A DNA stretch of 64,000 bases from Saccharicrinis sp050296935. GTDB taxonomy: Bacteria > Bacteroidota > Bacteroidia > Bacteroidales > Marinilabiliaceae. The stretch covers positions 1 through 64,000 of the forward strand of contig JBNKRV010000203.1 in the NCBI GenBank assembly GCA_050296935.1. Reading direction: 5' to 3'. Position 1 is the first letter of the stretch, and the number at the start of each line of letters is the position of its first letter. Below the pieces are notes generated by a model that worked only from the letters and a program-made list of their open reading frames with translations, ran no database searches and had not been told where the DNA came from. The translations under genes were made by a program, and so were the position numbers. Positions 26,277 to 37,400 of the stretch are shown here, piece by piece.

Positions 26277-26591
26277 GGAAATGTAGGTTATTTACGCTAG
26301 TTTAATTCTTTTTGACAGGATTGAAAAAGCTATATTTACATCCATAGCCGTCAAGGGTATAATTGCGTAAGTGATGCCCAAAATATTTCAATGTATTCTA
26401 CAAGTAAACCTCTTTCTGAGTCAATATTCAGCAAAGCTGCCTGAACATGGTCTGAATATACGCTCAAGCTATCTGAATATTCAAAAAAGCTTTGAAAAGC
26501 AGTCTCAAGCTATCAAAATATGGTCTTTAGGCTTACTTTACCTTGTGTCTTTAAAACTATCTAACTTACTTCTTAACTCAAATCCAGCACT
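26277..26591. other. Gene-free stretch with short TGAATAT/CTCAAGCTATC repeats
   Basis: No convincing gene. Between 26,420 and 26,530 the bases CTGAATAT recur, with palindromic GAATATTC, and CTCAAGCTATC occurs twice (about 26,463 and 26,502). This may be a second part of the origin or an operator region. A 74-codon frame across it looks like chance. Confidence 0.4.
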
Positions 26592-26825
26592 ATGACAATC
26601 CGCAGAACCATATTAAAACAAGAGTTGGTTAAGAAACTATACCCCAATAGTGTATCAATAAATGCAGCTATGCAACAACTAAGAAGAGATATTGAGTTAT
26701 GTCCTCAATTAAAAGAACAAATAGCAAATGCAGGACACACCAAACGCCATTATTATAATAAACAGCAAATACTTCTAATTTTGGAACACTTTTGTATAAC
26801 ACTTGATGAATTTGAACAGCTATAA
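26592..26825 (+). CDS. Small DUF4248-like protein
   Basis: A 77-residue basic protein: ELVKKLYPNSVSINAAMQQLRRDI, then a central CPQLKEQIANAG and HYYNKQQILLILEHF. The pattern of a short helical protein with a conserved aromatic-tract end resembles DUF4248, a family found almost only in Bacteroidota and often on mobile elements. Its function is unknown; a DNA-binding or regulatory role near the repeat array is possible. Confidence 0.6.
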   Translation: MTIRRTILKQELVKKLYPNSVSINAAMQQLRRDIELCPQLKEQIANAGHTKRHYYNKQQILLILEHFCITLDEFEQL

Positions 26826-27165
26826 AGCATTCTCATGCATAGCAGAATTTGAAGATCAATATAAGTTTCTTAAAATCAACAAAACAGTTTAATTCTAATA
26901 TTGAAAGAACAAAATATGAACTATTTAGTGAAATTGGAATTCTAACAATATTTCTTATCATGAAACAAGTGTCATAGAATTACCTAAGTAAAAAAACTAA
27001 ACTTTTCTATAACCTTTACAGAAAGGGGTATTAGGAAACATTGTGAATATTTTAGATAGTATTAAGTAAATCAAGGTTAAAATAATCTTTGAAGATGAAA
27101 TATAAACAAAGAAAATTTCTTATTTTAGCCAAAATCTGTCAAGTCATTAAAAAAATAGACTAAAA
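26826..27165. other. AT-rich intergenic stretch before the defence operon
   Basis: About 340 bases with no gene, RNA or clear repeat that I can see. It should hold the promoter and operator for the XRE regulator, but I find no exact TAnnTTTG element. Confidence 0.5.
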
Positions 27166-27441
27166 ATGATTGGAGCGAAAATCCGAGAATTAAGAGAGGA
27201 GAATAATATTTTACTGCGCCAGCTTGCAGCTCAATTAGAAATGGACACTGCAATGCTTAGTAAAATGGAAAGAGGTGACCGCTTTTTTAAAAAAGAGGAC
27301 ATTATAACTCTTTCGGAGATATTTAATCAAAACAGCAAAGATTTACTGACCTTATGGCTTGCTGATAAGATAATGAAAACTATTAGTAGTGAGGATTATC
27401 AGACTGAGGCATTGGAGTTAGCATTAAAAATATTGAAGTAA
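27166..27441 (+). CDS. XRE-family HTH regulator of the restriction-modification operon
   Basis: A 91-residue protein with an XRE/Cro helix-turn-helix over residues about 3-58 (IRELREENNILLRQLAAQLEMD, then MLSKMERGDRFFKKEDIITLSEIF). The mod gene starts 7 bp after its stop. This is the layout of a controller protein that times methylase before nuclease expression or represses the operon until the methylase is in place. Confidence 0.82.
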   Translation: MIGAKIRELREENNILLRQLAAQLEMDTAMLSKMERGDRFFKKEDIITLSEIFNQNSKDLLTLWLADKIMKTISSEDYQTEALELALKILK

Positions 27442-27448
27442 ATTGAAT

Positions 27449-29305
27449 ATGAGCATTGATAAATTAGACATGCAATCACCAGATATAGTAAATGAGAATT
27501 TAGAAAAATTGGCTACACTTTTCCCAAACTGTGTAACTGAAAGTGCTAATGGTAAAGCCATTGATTTTGATTTACTCAAACAAGAACTAAATCATGCTGT
27601 TGTTGAAGGAAACAAAGAGCGATACCGTTTAGAGTGGCCAGGTAAGCGTGAAGCTATTGTTAATGCTAACCTACCATCAACAAAAACTTTACGTCCTGTA
27701 CGAGAAGATTCTGTTGACTTTGACAATACCGAGAACCTTTATATCGAAGGAGATAACCTTGAAGTTTTAAAACTGCTTCAAGAAAGTTATTTAGGTAAGG
27801 TTAAAATGATTTATATAGACCCTCCATATAATACTGGAAAAGACTTTGTATATAAGGATAATTTCACTAAAGATAGTGAGGAATATAAAGAGGAAAGTGG
27901 TCAAATAGACGAATACAACCAACGTTTATTGGCTAATCCTGAAATGTCTGGTAGGTACCATTCTGATTGGTTGAGTATGTTATATCCAAGATTGAAGTTA
28001 GCACGCAATTTATTGACTCCTGATGGAGTAATTTTTATTTCAATTGATGATAATGAAGTAGCGAATTTGAGAAAATTGTGTGATGATATTTTTGGTGAGA
28101 TTAATTTTATTGGAGAATTAATTTGGAAAAGTAGGCAAAACAAAGATAATAGGAATATAAGTGGCTTATCTATTGACCACGAATATCTGATATGTTACTC
28201 TAGAGAATCTAATAGGAGAGTTTTTAAAGGTGCTGAAAGAAAAGTTGACCAATATACGAATCCAGACAATGATGAAAGAGGGGTATGGACAAGTGGTAAT
28301 ATGGTTGGAATATTATCAGAAGATTTACGTCCAAACTGCCATTATGACCTAGTTCATCCAGAAACAGGTATTAATTATGGAAAACCTAAAATGGGTTGGC
28401 GATATGATAAAAACACAATGAATAGGTTAATCTCTGAAAATCGTATTCTATGGCCTAATAGTCCAGAAGGGAGACCTAGACGAAAAGTTTTCTTATCTGA
28501 ATTAAATGAAACTTTACCAAATTACACTTCAATTATCGGAGAGGGATTATATACAAGGAATGGGACTAAAGATTTACAGGAACTCTTTTCAGATAAATAT
28601 TTTGATTTCCCTAAACCTTTTGAATTAATTAAAATCCTATTAAATCAGTGTTCGGGAAAAGATAGTTCAGATATTATTCTTGACTTCTTTTCGGGTTCTG
28701 GGTCAGCAGCCCATGCTACACTTGCGAGCAATATGGAAGACCAAGGAAATCGAAAATTTATAATGGTTCAAATTCCAGAATTAATTAGCGAAACAAGTGG
28801 AGCCTATAAAGCAGGTTACAAAAATATTTGTGAAATAGGCAAGGAACGTATTCGTAGGGCAGCAAAGAAAATAAAAAAAGACACCAATGCTGATATTGAT
28901 TATGGTTTTAGAGTTTACCGTTTGGATGAAAGTAATATGCAGGATGTATACTATAAACCGCAGGAATATAAGCAAGAAATGATAGATATGTTTGCTGATA
29001 ATGTTAAACCAGATAGAACCGCAGATGATCTATTGGCACAGGTTATGCTTGATTGGGGCTTACCTCTTTCTCTTAAAATTGAGCAAGCTTCTGTTACTGG
29101 AAAGAATGTATTTAAAGTAGCAGGAGATTCTCTTTATGTTTGTTTCGATAAAGGTATAGACGAAGATTTTGCGAAAGAGATTGCGAAAGAAACCCCAATG
29201 CGTATTGTGTTCCGTGACAATGGTTTTAAAAGCGATACTGCCAAAGTAAATGTGCAGCAGCTTTTAAAACAATTAAGTCCCGAAACCGAAATGAAAGTGA
29301 TATAG
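27449..29305 (+). CDS. mod: Type III restriction-modification methyltransferase (Mod)
   Basis: A 618-residue N6-adenine or N4-cytosine methyltransferase of the beta class. The catalytic motif IV is IYIDPPYNTGKDFVY (about residues 108-122), and the AdoMet-binding motif I comes later as ILDFFSGSGSAAHATL (about 412-427), the order typical of Mod subunits. The middle part between them should carry target recognition, so the DNA site cannot be read from sequence. I chose ATG 27449; a TTG two codons earlier is possible. It pairs with the Res subunit, but an ATPase/HNH pair is inserted between the two genes. Confidence 0.9.
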   Translation: MSIDKLDMQSPDIVNENLEKLATLFPNCVTESANGKAIDFDLLKQELNHAVVEGNKERYRLEWPGKREAIVNANLPSTKTLRPVREDSVDFDNTENLYIEGDNLEVLKLLQESYLGKVKMIYIDPPYNTGKDFVYKDNFTKDSEEYKEESGQIDEYNQRLLANPEMSGRYHSDWLSMLYPRLKLARNLLTPDGVIFISIDDNEVANLRKLCDDIFGEINFIGELIWKSRQNKDNRNISGLSIDHEYLICYSRESNRRVFKGAERKVDQYTNPDNDERGVWTSGNMVGILSEDLRPNCHYDLVHPETGINYGKPKMGWRYDKNTMNRLISENRILWPNSPEGRPRRKVFLSELNETLPNYTSIIGEGLYTRNGTKDLQELFSDKYFDFPKPFELIKILLNQCSGKDSSDIILDFFSGSGSAAHATLASNMEDQGNRKFIMVQIPELISETSGAYKAGYKNICEIGKERIRRAAKKIKKDTNADIDYGFRVYRLDESNMQDVYYKPQEYKQEMIDMFADNVKPDRTADDLLAQVMLDWGLPLSLKIEQASVTGKNVFKVAGDSLYVCFDKGIDEDFAKEIAKETPMRIVFRDNGFKSDTAKVNVQQLLKQLSPETEMKVI

Positions 29306-29333
29306 TTTTTACTTACCACATAAATAGATAATT

Positions 29334-30584
29334 ATGAGAGTAAATAAAATTTACATAGAAAATTTTAAAGGATTTGAAAAAGAAGAATTCGTTTTCAATG
29401 ACAGGTTTACTGTATTAATTGGTGATAATGGTGCTGGTAAGTCAGGTATTTTAGATGCTATATCAATCGGTATTGGTACTGTTTTACTCAAAACAGGTGC
29501 GACTTTTAGTCATAATGGTAAAAGGTCGAGACCTCTGTTTAAAAATGAAATGCGAAAAGTATCAGTATCTGATGATAATATTGAGTTAAGTAACGTTGTT
29601 TTAGCTGGTGAGTTTACCTATAATGAAGAAACTTTACCTTGGAGAAGAGAGCAAGCTGCTAATTCTCAAAGTTTGTCTGTGAAGCATGCTAAAACGCTTA
29701 CTGAATTAGGAGTATGGATTTCGAAAAACCTAAAAGAACAAATTAATTTACCACTTATTGCATATCACTCTACAGCAAGGCTTGCAGGGCAAATTCATGG
29801 TAAAACGGCTTATGAAAAGACAGGCTCTCGTTTAGATGGATATTATGCCTGTTTAGACCCTCGTTCAATAAGTGACAAGTTTTTATCTTGGTTTAAAACC
29901 TATGAGGATTCTGTACTAAAATTTGATAAGGATAAAACTTTGTATAATGCTTTTACTGAAGCTGTAATTTCTGTTATCCCAACATGGAATGAAATAAAAT
30001 TCCATTGGGGATTAGATGATATTATTGGTAAACAGTCAGATGGAATGTGGTTACCTCTATCCGATTTAAGCGATGGTTATAGAGCTATTATAGGTTTAGT
30101 AGCAGACCTTGCGTATAGAGCGATTAAGCTTAATCCTCATTTAGGAGCTGATGCAGTCAAACAAACAAGAGGAATTGTTTTAATTGACGAAATAGATATG
30201 CACCTTCATCCCAAATGGCAGAAGAAAATTGTTGATGAATTAAAGCATGCTTTTCCAAATATCCAATTTATAGCCACAACTCACTCTCCATTTATTGTAC
30301 AGTCTTTAAGAGCTGATGAGATTATTAATCTTGATAACGAAACTATCGATGAAAATCCGAATACATTATCTATAGAGGATAATGCATCTTTAATGGGAGT
30401 AAAAGAAGGAATGAGCGAAGAGTTTACTACAAAAGAACAAACCGCTACAGACTATTTAAAATTATTAGATTCAGAACCTTCCGATGAAGTTTTGGCAAAG
30501 CTTGATGAGTTAATTGCATCAACAACAGACCCTGCGTTTAAAGCAAAGTTACAAATGGAGCGTTTATCTAAATTTGGAAAGTAA
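29334..30584 (+). CDS. AAA/ABC-type ATPase, PtuA-like (Septu defence)
   Basis: A 416-residue ATPase of the OLD/SMC-like type. Walker A is GDNGAGKSGI (about residues 31-40), the signature-like stretch is LSDGYRA, Walker B is GIVLIDEIDMHLHPKWQ and the switch His is in ATTHSPF. The next gene, an HNH nuclease, starts directly after the stop codon with no gap. ATPase plus HNH partner is the hallmark of Septu (PtuA-PtuB), where the ATPase controls the nuclease. It lies 28 bp after mod and inside the type III operon. Confidence 0.85.
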   Translation: MRVNKIYIENFKGFEKEEFVFNDRFTVLIGDNGAGKSGILDAISIGIGTVLLKTGATFSHNGKRSRPLFKNEMRKVSVSDDNIELSNVVLAGEFTYNEETLPWRREQAANSQSLSVKHAKTLTELGVWISKNLKEQINLPLIAYHSTARLAGQIHGKTAYEKTGSRLDGYYACLDPRSISDKFLSWFKTYEDSVLKFDKDKTLYNAFTEAVISVIPTWNEIKFHWGLDDIIGKQSDGMWLPLSDLSDGYRAIIGLVADLAYRAIKLNPHLGADAVKQTRGIVLIDEIDMHLHPKWQKKIVDELKHAFPNIQFIATTHSPFIVQSLRADEIINLDNETIDENPNTLSIEDNASLMGVKEGMSEEFTTKEQTATDYLKLLDSEPSDEVLAKLDELIASTTDPAFKAKLQMERLSKFGK

Positions 30585-31265
30585 ATGAGACCAGTTTCAA
30601 GAGGAAATATTCCAACAGACGAATACGATGTTGATATTGAATTTACCGAATACTCACGAACAAGACAATATTTAATTGAGAGAATTGGAGAATATTGCTC
30701 TTATTGTGAGCGAAAGATACCTGCTAACCTGGCTGTAGAACACGTACATCCCAAAGATTTGTACCCTGCTTTAGAGCTAGAATGGTCTAATCTATTACTA
30801 GCTTGTACCAATTGTAACTCAACCAAAGGGAAAAAGGATGTTAAGTTATGTGATTATGTATTCCCTGATATGGGCAACTCGTTTGAACTTTTTGAATATA
30901 GTTCTGATGGCATAGTGAAACCAGCTAAAGGGTTGTCAAGTAGATTTAGAACATTAGCAATAAATATGATTAGGCTAGTTGGACTTGATAAAAAATCACC
31001 TAAAAAAGGAACCATAGCTTGGCAGGAGGATTCAGATAGAAGACAAAAGCATAGAATACAAGCATTAATAGAATCAGAAGATTATAGAAAAAAATATAGC
31101 GCTGCTGATCAATCTGTAAGAGACATTATGAAAGATATGATTATAACAATAGCAGTTCATCAAGGTTTTTGGTCTATTTGGATGCATGCATTTGCATCAT
31201 TTCCAGAGATACAAAGAGAGCTTGTAAACTCTTACTGTGGAACTAATAAAACATTTTTTAATTAA
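30585..31265 (+). CDS. HNH endonuclease, PtuB-like (Septu / TIGR02646-type)
   Basis: A 226-residue protein with a zinc-bound HNH domain at about residues 36-80: CSYCERKIP, AVEHVHPKDLYP, then NLLLACTNCNSTKG. The Cys-x2-Cys pairs and the His of EHVHPK give the metal-binding and catalytic centre. The family is shared by Septu PtuB and by some retron-linked nucleases. No reverse transcriptase or msr-msd is present here, so Septu fits better. It is translationally coupled to the ATPase. Confidence 0.85.
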   Translation: MRPVSRGNIPTDEYDVDIEFTEYSRTRQYLIERIGEYCSYCERKIPANLAVEHVHPKDLYPALELEWSNLLLACTNCNSTKGKKDVKLCDYVFPDMGNSFELFEYSSDGIVKPAKGLSSRFRTLAINMIRLVGLDKKSPKKGTIAWQEDSDRRQKHRIQALIESEDYRKKYSAADQSVRDIMKDMIITIAVHQGFWSIWMHAFASFPEIQRELVNSYCGTNKTFFN

Positions 31266-31287
31266 GAACAATTAGAAGAATTAGTAG

Positions 31288-34200
31288 GTGAAATTACAAT
31301 TTAAAGAGCAAAAGTTTCAAGTAGATGCAGTAAAAGCAGTTGTTGATTGTTTTAAAGGTCAGCCATTAAAAACTAACCGATTTACTTTAGAACGTAGTAT
31401 AGACTTAATGCGTAAAGCAAAGTTAGCAAGTGCAGGAGAACATACACTGGGTTTGGAACAAGAGGTTTTAGAGAATATTGGTTACAGAAATAGCGCTATT
31501 CAAATTACTGATGCTCAATTATTGCAAAATATACAAGGCATACAAAAATCTAACGACCTTTTTGAAAGCCAACAATTAGAACGACCACGAGGAGCAAAAC
31601 TAGGTTGTAATTTGACTATTGAGATGGAAACAGGTACTGGTAAAACCTATACCTATATACGCACGATGTATGAGTTCCATAAACATTATGGTTGGAGTAA
31701 GTTTATAGTGGTTGTACCAAGTATTGCAATACGTGAGGGTGTTTACAAATCTTTTGATGTTACTCAAGAACACTTTCAAGAACTATATGGACACAAGATT
31801 AGACCCTTTATTTATAGCTCAAGCAGCCCACAGGATATAGAAAACTACGCGTCCGACAATAGAGTTAGTGTAATGATTATAAATACACAGGCTTTTAGTC
31901 GAAGAGGTAAAGATGCACTAAGGATTTTTCAGGAATTAGATCAATTTGGTTCTCGTAAACCTATTGAAATAATTGCTCAGACGAATCCTATCATAATCAT
32001 TGACGAACCTCAATCTGTGGATGGCCCGGTTGCTCTGCAAATGATGCAAGAGTTTAATCCTCTTTTTTCATTACGTTATTCAGCAACACATAAAGAGGAT
32101 TACAACAAAGTATATCGACTCGATGCTCTTGATGCTTATAACAAGCGTTTAGTAAAAAAAATACAAGTAAAAGGGATTAACTTAAAAGGTTCAACCGGAA
32201 CTACAGGATACTTGTACTTAGAACATATTAAACTAAGTGCAAATAAACCACCTGTAGCTGTGCTTGAATTTGAACAACGCAGCAAATCAGGTATTGTTAA
32301 AAGAGTTAGACAACATTTAAGTGAAGGTGCTAACATTTATGAGCTGTCAGGAAATATCCCAGCATATAAAAATGTTACAATTACCGAAGTTAACGGACAA
32401 TTCAATAAAATAGTAATAGGTGGCGAAGATATTTATGCCGGAGATATTTTAAATGATAAAGATGAAAATGCTTTTCGCAGAGTACAGATAAGAGAAACAA
32501 TAAAATCGCATTTACAAAAGGAAAAACAGTATTTCGATAAAGGAATTAAAGTTCTTTCTCTGTTTTTTATTGATTCCGTTGAAAAATACCGGGTTTATGA
32601 TGAAAATGGAGAGGCTAAGTTAGGCGAGTATGCACAAATATTTGAAGAAGAGTATATCAAGCTTAGAAGTGAGTTTTTAGATTTGTTTCAAGAAGATTAC
32701 AATAAATTTCTTCGAGATACAGACCCAACCACAGCACAAAAAGCTTACTTTCCTAGTAAATATACTGAGTACCTTAATCGAGATGATGCAAAATCAGTTC
32801 ATAACGGATACTTTTCTATCGATAAAAAGGGAAAGACTATTGATTCAAAGGTAAAAAGAGGAAGTGATGACTCTGATGATGTTTCTGCTTACGACTTGAT
32901 AATGAAAGATAAGGAAAGGCTTTTAAGTTTTGAAGAGCCAACACGATTTATCTTTTCTCATTCTGCACTAAAAGAGGGTTGGGATAATCCAAATGTATTT
33001 CAAATTTGTGCATTAAAAAATATTGATAGCGGAAGCCAGACCCGTAGACGACAAGAAGTTGGTCGTGGTATGCGTTTGTGTGTAAATCATCATGGTCATC
33101 GACTAGACTATGATACCATTGGAGAGCAAGTACATGAAGTAAATAAGCTAACAGTTATTGCTTCAGAAAGCTATGAGGCATTTGCCAAAGGTTTGCAATC
33201 CGAAATAGCAAGTACCCTTAAAGACCGTCCACAAAAAGCAGAAGTGGAGTACTTTGTAAATAAAGTAGTTCGTAATGAACACGGACAGGAACTTCGTATA
33301 AGTGAATTTGATGCTAAAAAGTTAAACAAGCATCTGTACAAGAATGATATCATTGATGAAGATGATAAAATAACAGATGAAGGTCGAGAAAAAATAGAAG
33401 CAAAGAAAATACCTCTACCTGAAAATCTTGAATCATATCGTGATTCTGTTTGCGAATTATTGCAGTCTGTTTACACAGATAAAAAGTTTATGGCAAGTGA
33501 TGAACGAAAAAGTATTGAAATTGGCACGAATTCAAACTTTCATAAAAAAGAATTTCAAGAACTGTGGAATAGAATAAATCTTAAAACCATTTATGAGGTT
33601 GAGTTTGATTCAGAAAAGCTTGTTAAAGACAGTATCGTACTATTAGATGCTCAGTTGAATATTGGCGACCGAATTTACATGATAAAAACAGGAGAATTAA
33701 TTGATGGTTCAAAAGAGCAAATGAAGGATGGCTCGTTAATGAAGGAAATTCAAAACGACAAAGAAAAGCTTGATAGCGATGTTTATGCCAATGCCATATA
33801 TGATCTTGTTGGAGAAATTGAAGTGCTTACAAATTTAACTCGTAAGACAATTGTACGAATTTTAAAAGGATTACGTCCTCAGAAATTTGCTTTAATACGT
33901 AAAAATCCTGAAGAATTTATAGCTAAAGCAGGAAAGTTGATAAATGAAGTTAAAGCCAGCTTAATAATTAATAACATTAAATACTCTAAAACAGAGGAAC
34001 GTTACGATTCAAGAACCATATTTACAAACGATAAGTTTGCTTTGCGAAATTCTGACAGGTTGAAGAAGCACATCTATGACTTCATGATTTCTGACTCAGC
34101 CATCGAATCTAATTTTGCAAAAGATTTAGAGAATAGTACAGAAGTTGTCGTTTATGCAAAGCTACCTAAGAGTTTCCATATTACTACGCCTATTGCGAAT

Positions 34201-34422
34201 TATAATCCTGATTGGGCTATTGTATTTGATAAAGATAAAGTTCGCCAAATATACTTTGTAACAGAAACTAAAGGTTCAGATTCTGACCAGGATTTAAGAG
34301 CAATTGAAAAACTAAAAATTCATTGTGCGGGCGAGCACTTTAAAGAGATTGGAAATGGTGAGGTTAAGTTTATGAAAGTTGCAAGCTACGAATCATTAAC
34401 CAATGCTTTAGAATATAATTGA
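31288..34422 (+). CDS. res: Type III restriction enzyme subunit (Res), DEAD/DEAH helicase-nuclease
   Basis: A 1044-residue Res subunit starting with GTG. Walker A is METGTGKTYTY (about residues 113-123), motif II is IIIDEPQ, and motif VI-like RRQEVGRGMRL lies near 590. A C-terminal nuclease-like part follows (about 940-1010: NYNPDWAIVF, then FVTETKG, with Asp and Glu-x-Lys-type residues). With Mod it forms the ATP-dependent complex that cuts DNA with head-to-head unmethylated sites. It starts 22 bp after the HNH gene. Confidence 0.88.
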   Translation: MKLQFKEQKFQVDAVKAVVDCFKGQPLKTNRFTLERSIDLMRKAKLASAGEHTLGLEQEVLENIGYRNSAIQITDAQLLQNIQGIQKSNDLFESQQLERPRGAKLGCNLTIEMETGTGKTYTYIRTMYEFHKHYGWSKFIVVVPSIAIREGVYKSFDVTQEHFQELYGHKIRPFIYSSSSPQDIENYASDNRVSVMIINTQAFSRRGKDALRIFQELDQFGSRKPIEIIAQTNPIIIIDEPQSVDGPVALQMMQEFNPLFSLRYSATHKEDYNKVYRLDALDAYNKRLVKKIQVKGINLKGSTGTTGYLYLEHIKLSANKPPVAVLEFEQRSKSGIVKRVRQHLSEGANIYELSGNIPAYKNVTITEVNGQFNKIVIGGEDIYAGDILNDKDENAFRRVQIRETIKSHLQKEKQYFDKGIKVLSLFFIDSVEKYRVYDENGEAKLGEYAQIFEEEYIKLRSEFLDLFQEDYNKFLRDTDPTTAQKAYFPSKYTEYLNRDDAKSVHNGYFSIDKKGKTIDSKVKRGSDDSDDVSAYDLIMKDKERLLSFEEPTRFIFSHSALKEGWDNPNVFQICALKNIDSGSQTRRRQEVGRGMRLCVNHHGHRLDYDTIGEQVHEVNKLTVIASESYEAFAKGLQSEIASTLKDRPQKAEVEYFVNKVVRNEHGQELRISEFDAKKLNKHLYKNDIIDEDDKITDEGREKIEAKKIPLPENLESYRDSVCELLQSVYTDKKFMASDERKSIEIGTNSNFHKKEFQELWNRINLKTIYEVEFDSEKLVKDSIVLLDAQLNIGDRIYMIKTGELIDGSKEQMKDGSLMKEIQNDKEKLDSDVYANAIYDLVGEIEVLTNLTRKTIVRILKGLRPQKFALIRKNPEEFIAKAGKLINEVKASLIINNIKYSKTEERYDSRTIFTNDKFALRNSDRLKKHIYDFMISDSAIESNFAKDLENSTEVVVYAKLPKSFHITTPIANYNPDWAIVFDKDKVRQIYFVTETKGSDSDQDLRAIEKLKIHCAGEHFKEIGNGEVKFMKVASYESLTNALEYN

Positions 34423-34448
34423 ATATCAACAACTAATCGTATATACAA

Positions 34449-37400
34449 ATGAAGCTCATTGATAATATAAATGAAAGACTTGAAGATGATTTAAAGCTTG
34501 AAATAAAAAAAGGTAGCAAACTAGCAATTGCTGCTTCATCGTTTTCAATTTATGCTTACGAAGCATTGAAAAAGGAGCTATCAAAAATTGACGAGCTACG
34601 TTTTGTATTTACATCCCCTACATTTTTAGAGGAAAAGTTTCAGAAACAATCTAGAGAGTTTTATATTCCACATATATATAAAGAAGCCGAATTGTGTGGT
34701 GGCGAATTTGAACTAAGACTTAAAAATGAGCTAAACCAAAGAGCAATAGCAAAAGAGTGTTCAAGGTGGGTTCAAGAAAAAGTTATTTTTAAATCCAATA
34801 AGCATTCTAATCAACCATTAAACGGTATTATTCATGTTGATAACGGAAAAGATATTGGTGTTGCTTACTCAAATATAAACAGCTTCACTACTTCAGATTT
34901 AGGAGTTACCCATAAGAAGGGTTTTCCTGCTTTAATACAAAAAACAGGAAATCCTCAGAGCAAAGCATACTTAGAGTGGTTTAACCAAATATGGGCAAAC
35001 GAAGAAAATTTAGAAAATGTAACAAAGTTTGTTCAAGAATATTTTGAAAATGCATTTAAAGAGAATAGCCCTGAGTTTATTTATTTCATTACACTTTACA
35101 ATATCTTCAATGATTTTCTTGATGATATTTCAATGGATAACCTACCAAATGATGAAATTGGATTTAAGCATACTGTAATATGGAGTAAACTCTATAATTT
35201 CCAACAAGATGCTGTCATTGGAGCAATCAATAAATTGGAAAAATATAATGGATGCATTATAGCTGATAGTGTTGGTTTAGGTAAAACTTTCTCTGCTCTT
35301 GGAGTTATTAAATATTATGAAAAACGGAATAAAGATGTTCTTGTGTTATGCCCCAAAAAACTAGAAGCTAATTGGAACACATATCGTCACAACGATAAAA
35401 ATAACATTCTGGCTAAAGACAGGTTTAGATATGATGTACTTTTTCATACCGATTTATCACGTGAAAAAGGTCAGAGTAACGGTAGAAACCTAGAGAGTGT
35501 AAATTGGGGTAATTATGGCTTAATAGTTATTGATGAATCACATAATTTCAGAAACAATAACACATCGGTTGGCAAAGAAAATCGTTACCAGAAACTACTT
35601 CGTAAAGTTATACAGGAAGGAATTGAAACAAAAGTACTAATGCTTTCTGCAACTCCTGTAAATAATCGGTTCAACGATTTAAAAAATCAATTAGCTTTAA
35701 CTTATGAGGGGGTGCCTAGTAAAATAGATGGGAAACTTGACACCAATAAAGGCATTGATGTGATATTTAGAAAAGCACAACAAGCATTTAACATTTGGTC
35801 CAGATTTGAATCAGATCATAGAACAACTGACAAGCTGCTTGACATGTTGGATTTTGACTTTTTTGAAATATTAGACAGCCTTTCAATCGCTAGGTCAAGA
35901 AAACATATCACAACTTATTACGATACAAGTGCTATTGGAAAATTTCCAAATCGAAATATCCCTGTGTCTATTCAAAGTCCCTTAACTAAGGAGAGGAGTA
36001 CAAATTATGTTGATATTGCAGAAACGCTAACTTTGTTAAATCTATCTGTTTATTCTCCACTAAGTTATATTTTACCCAGCAAAGTTCAGTTCTACGCAGA
36101 ACTATACGATAAAAAAGTAAAAGCTGGCAGTGGTGGAACATTTTCACAGATTGACAGGGAAACTAGTTTGAAGGTGTTAATGCGCATGAACCTCTTAAAA
36201 CGAATTGAAAGCTCTGTTTATTCATTCCGCCTAACTGTTGAGAATATTATCACACAGATTAAAGATGCTATTGTAGCTATTAACAAAAGTGGCTCTAATA
36301 CTTATTCAGGTATTCAAGCCAATGGGTCTGATTATGACTGGGAGGCCGATTGGGGCGATGAAGAAAACGTTATTGGAAATAAAATTAAAGTTCATATTGC
36401 AGATATGGACTGTACTAAATGGAAAGAAGATTTAGGCGAGGATTTGGCTATTTTAGAAAAGCTAAGACAAAACGTTCTTTTCATAAAAGGCGAAACTGAC
36501 TATAAACTTGAACAGCTAAAAGGTCAGATAATTCAAAAACTCATTACGCCTTTAAATCCTAACAATAAGAAAGTAATAGTATTTACAGCTTTTGCTGATA
36601 CTGCAAATTATATATACAATAGTTTAAAGGGGTATTTCAAGTCTAATTATAACATTAACACTGCTTTAATAACAGGTACAAGCAGAAAATGCAATACCAA
36701 AGAAGTTCCATCAGACTTAAATACAATACTTACCTGTTTTTCACCACGAAGTAAAAATAAAGCTCAAATTTTTCCGAATATTAATGCAGAAATAGACCTA
36801 TTAATTGCTACAGATTGTATATCTGAGGGGCAAAACCTCCAAGATTCTGATTATTTAATTAATTACGACATACACTGGAATCCAGTTCGTATAATTCAAC
36901 GTTTTGGTAGAATTGACCGTATTGGCTCTATCAACACAAATATTACAATGGTTAACTTTTGGCCAGATGTAACACTAGATGCCTATATAAATTTAAAACA
37001 ACGCGTTGAAAATAGAATGCTAATTAGCAATATGGCAAGTACTGGGGACGATAATATTTTAAATACTGAAGAAAAGGATTTGGAATATCGCAAGATTCAA
37101 CTAAAGAAACTGCAAGAAGAGGTTATTGACCTTGAAGATTTACGTGAAGGAGTAAGTATTACTGACCTTGGTTTGAATGATTTTCGTGTTGACTTATCTA
37201 ATTACATTAAAACCTATGGTGACTTAAGAAATGTTCCAGAGGGCTTACATGCTGTTACAGAATCTGATAAGATTCTTGAAAAGGGTGTTATTTATGTTCT
37301 GAAAAATATAAATAGTAATATAAATATTGATAAAATGAATCGTTTACATCCATACTATATGGTATATATGAAAGAAAATGGTGAAGTTGGCTATAACCAT

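Noticed and set aside
26371..26595. 74-codon reading frame upstream of the DUF4248-like gene
   Set aside because: Composition and short internal repeats suggest non-coding origin-type DNA. It overlaps the next gene start and matches no family.
29334..31265. Retron with ATPase and HNH effectors
   Set aside because: The HNH family is shared with retrons, but there is no reverse transcriptase gene and no obvious msr-msd region; Septu is the simpler reading.
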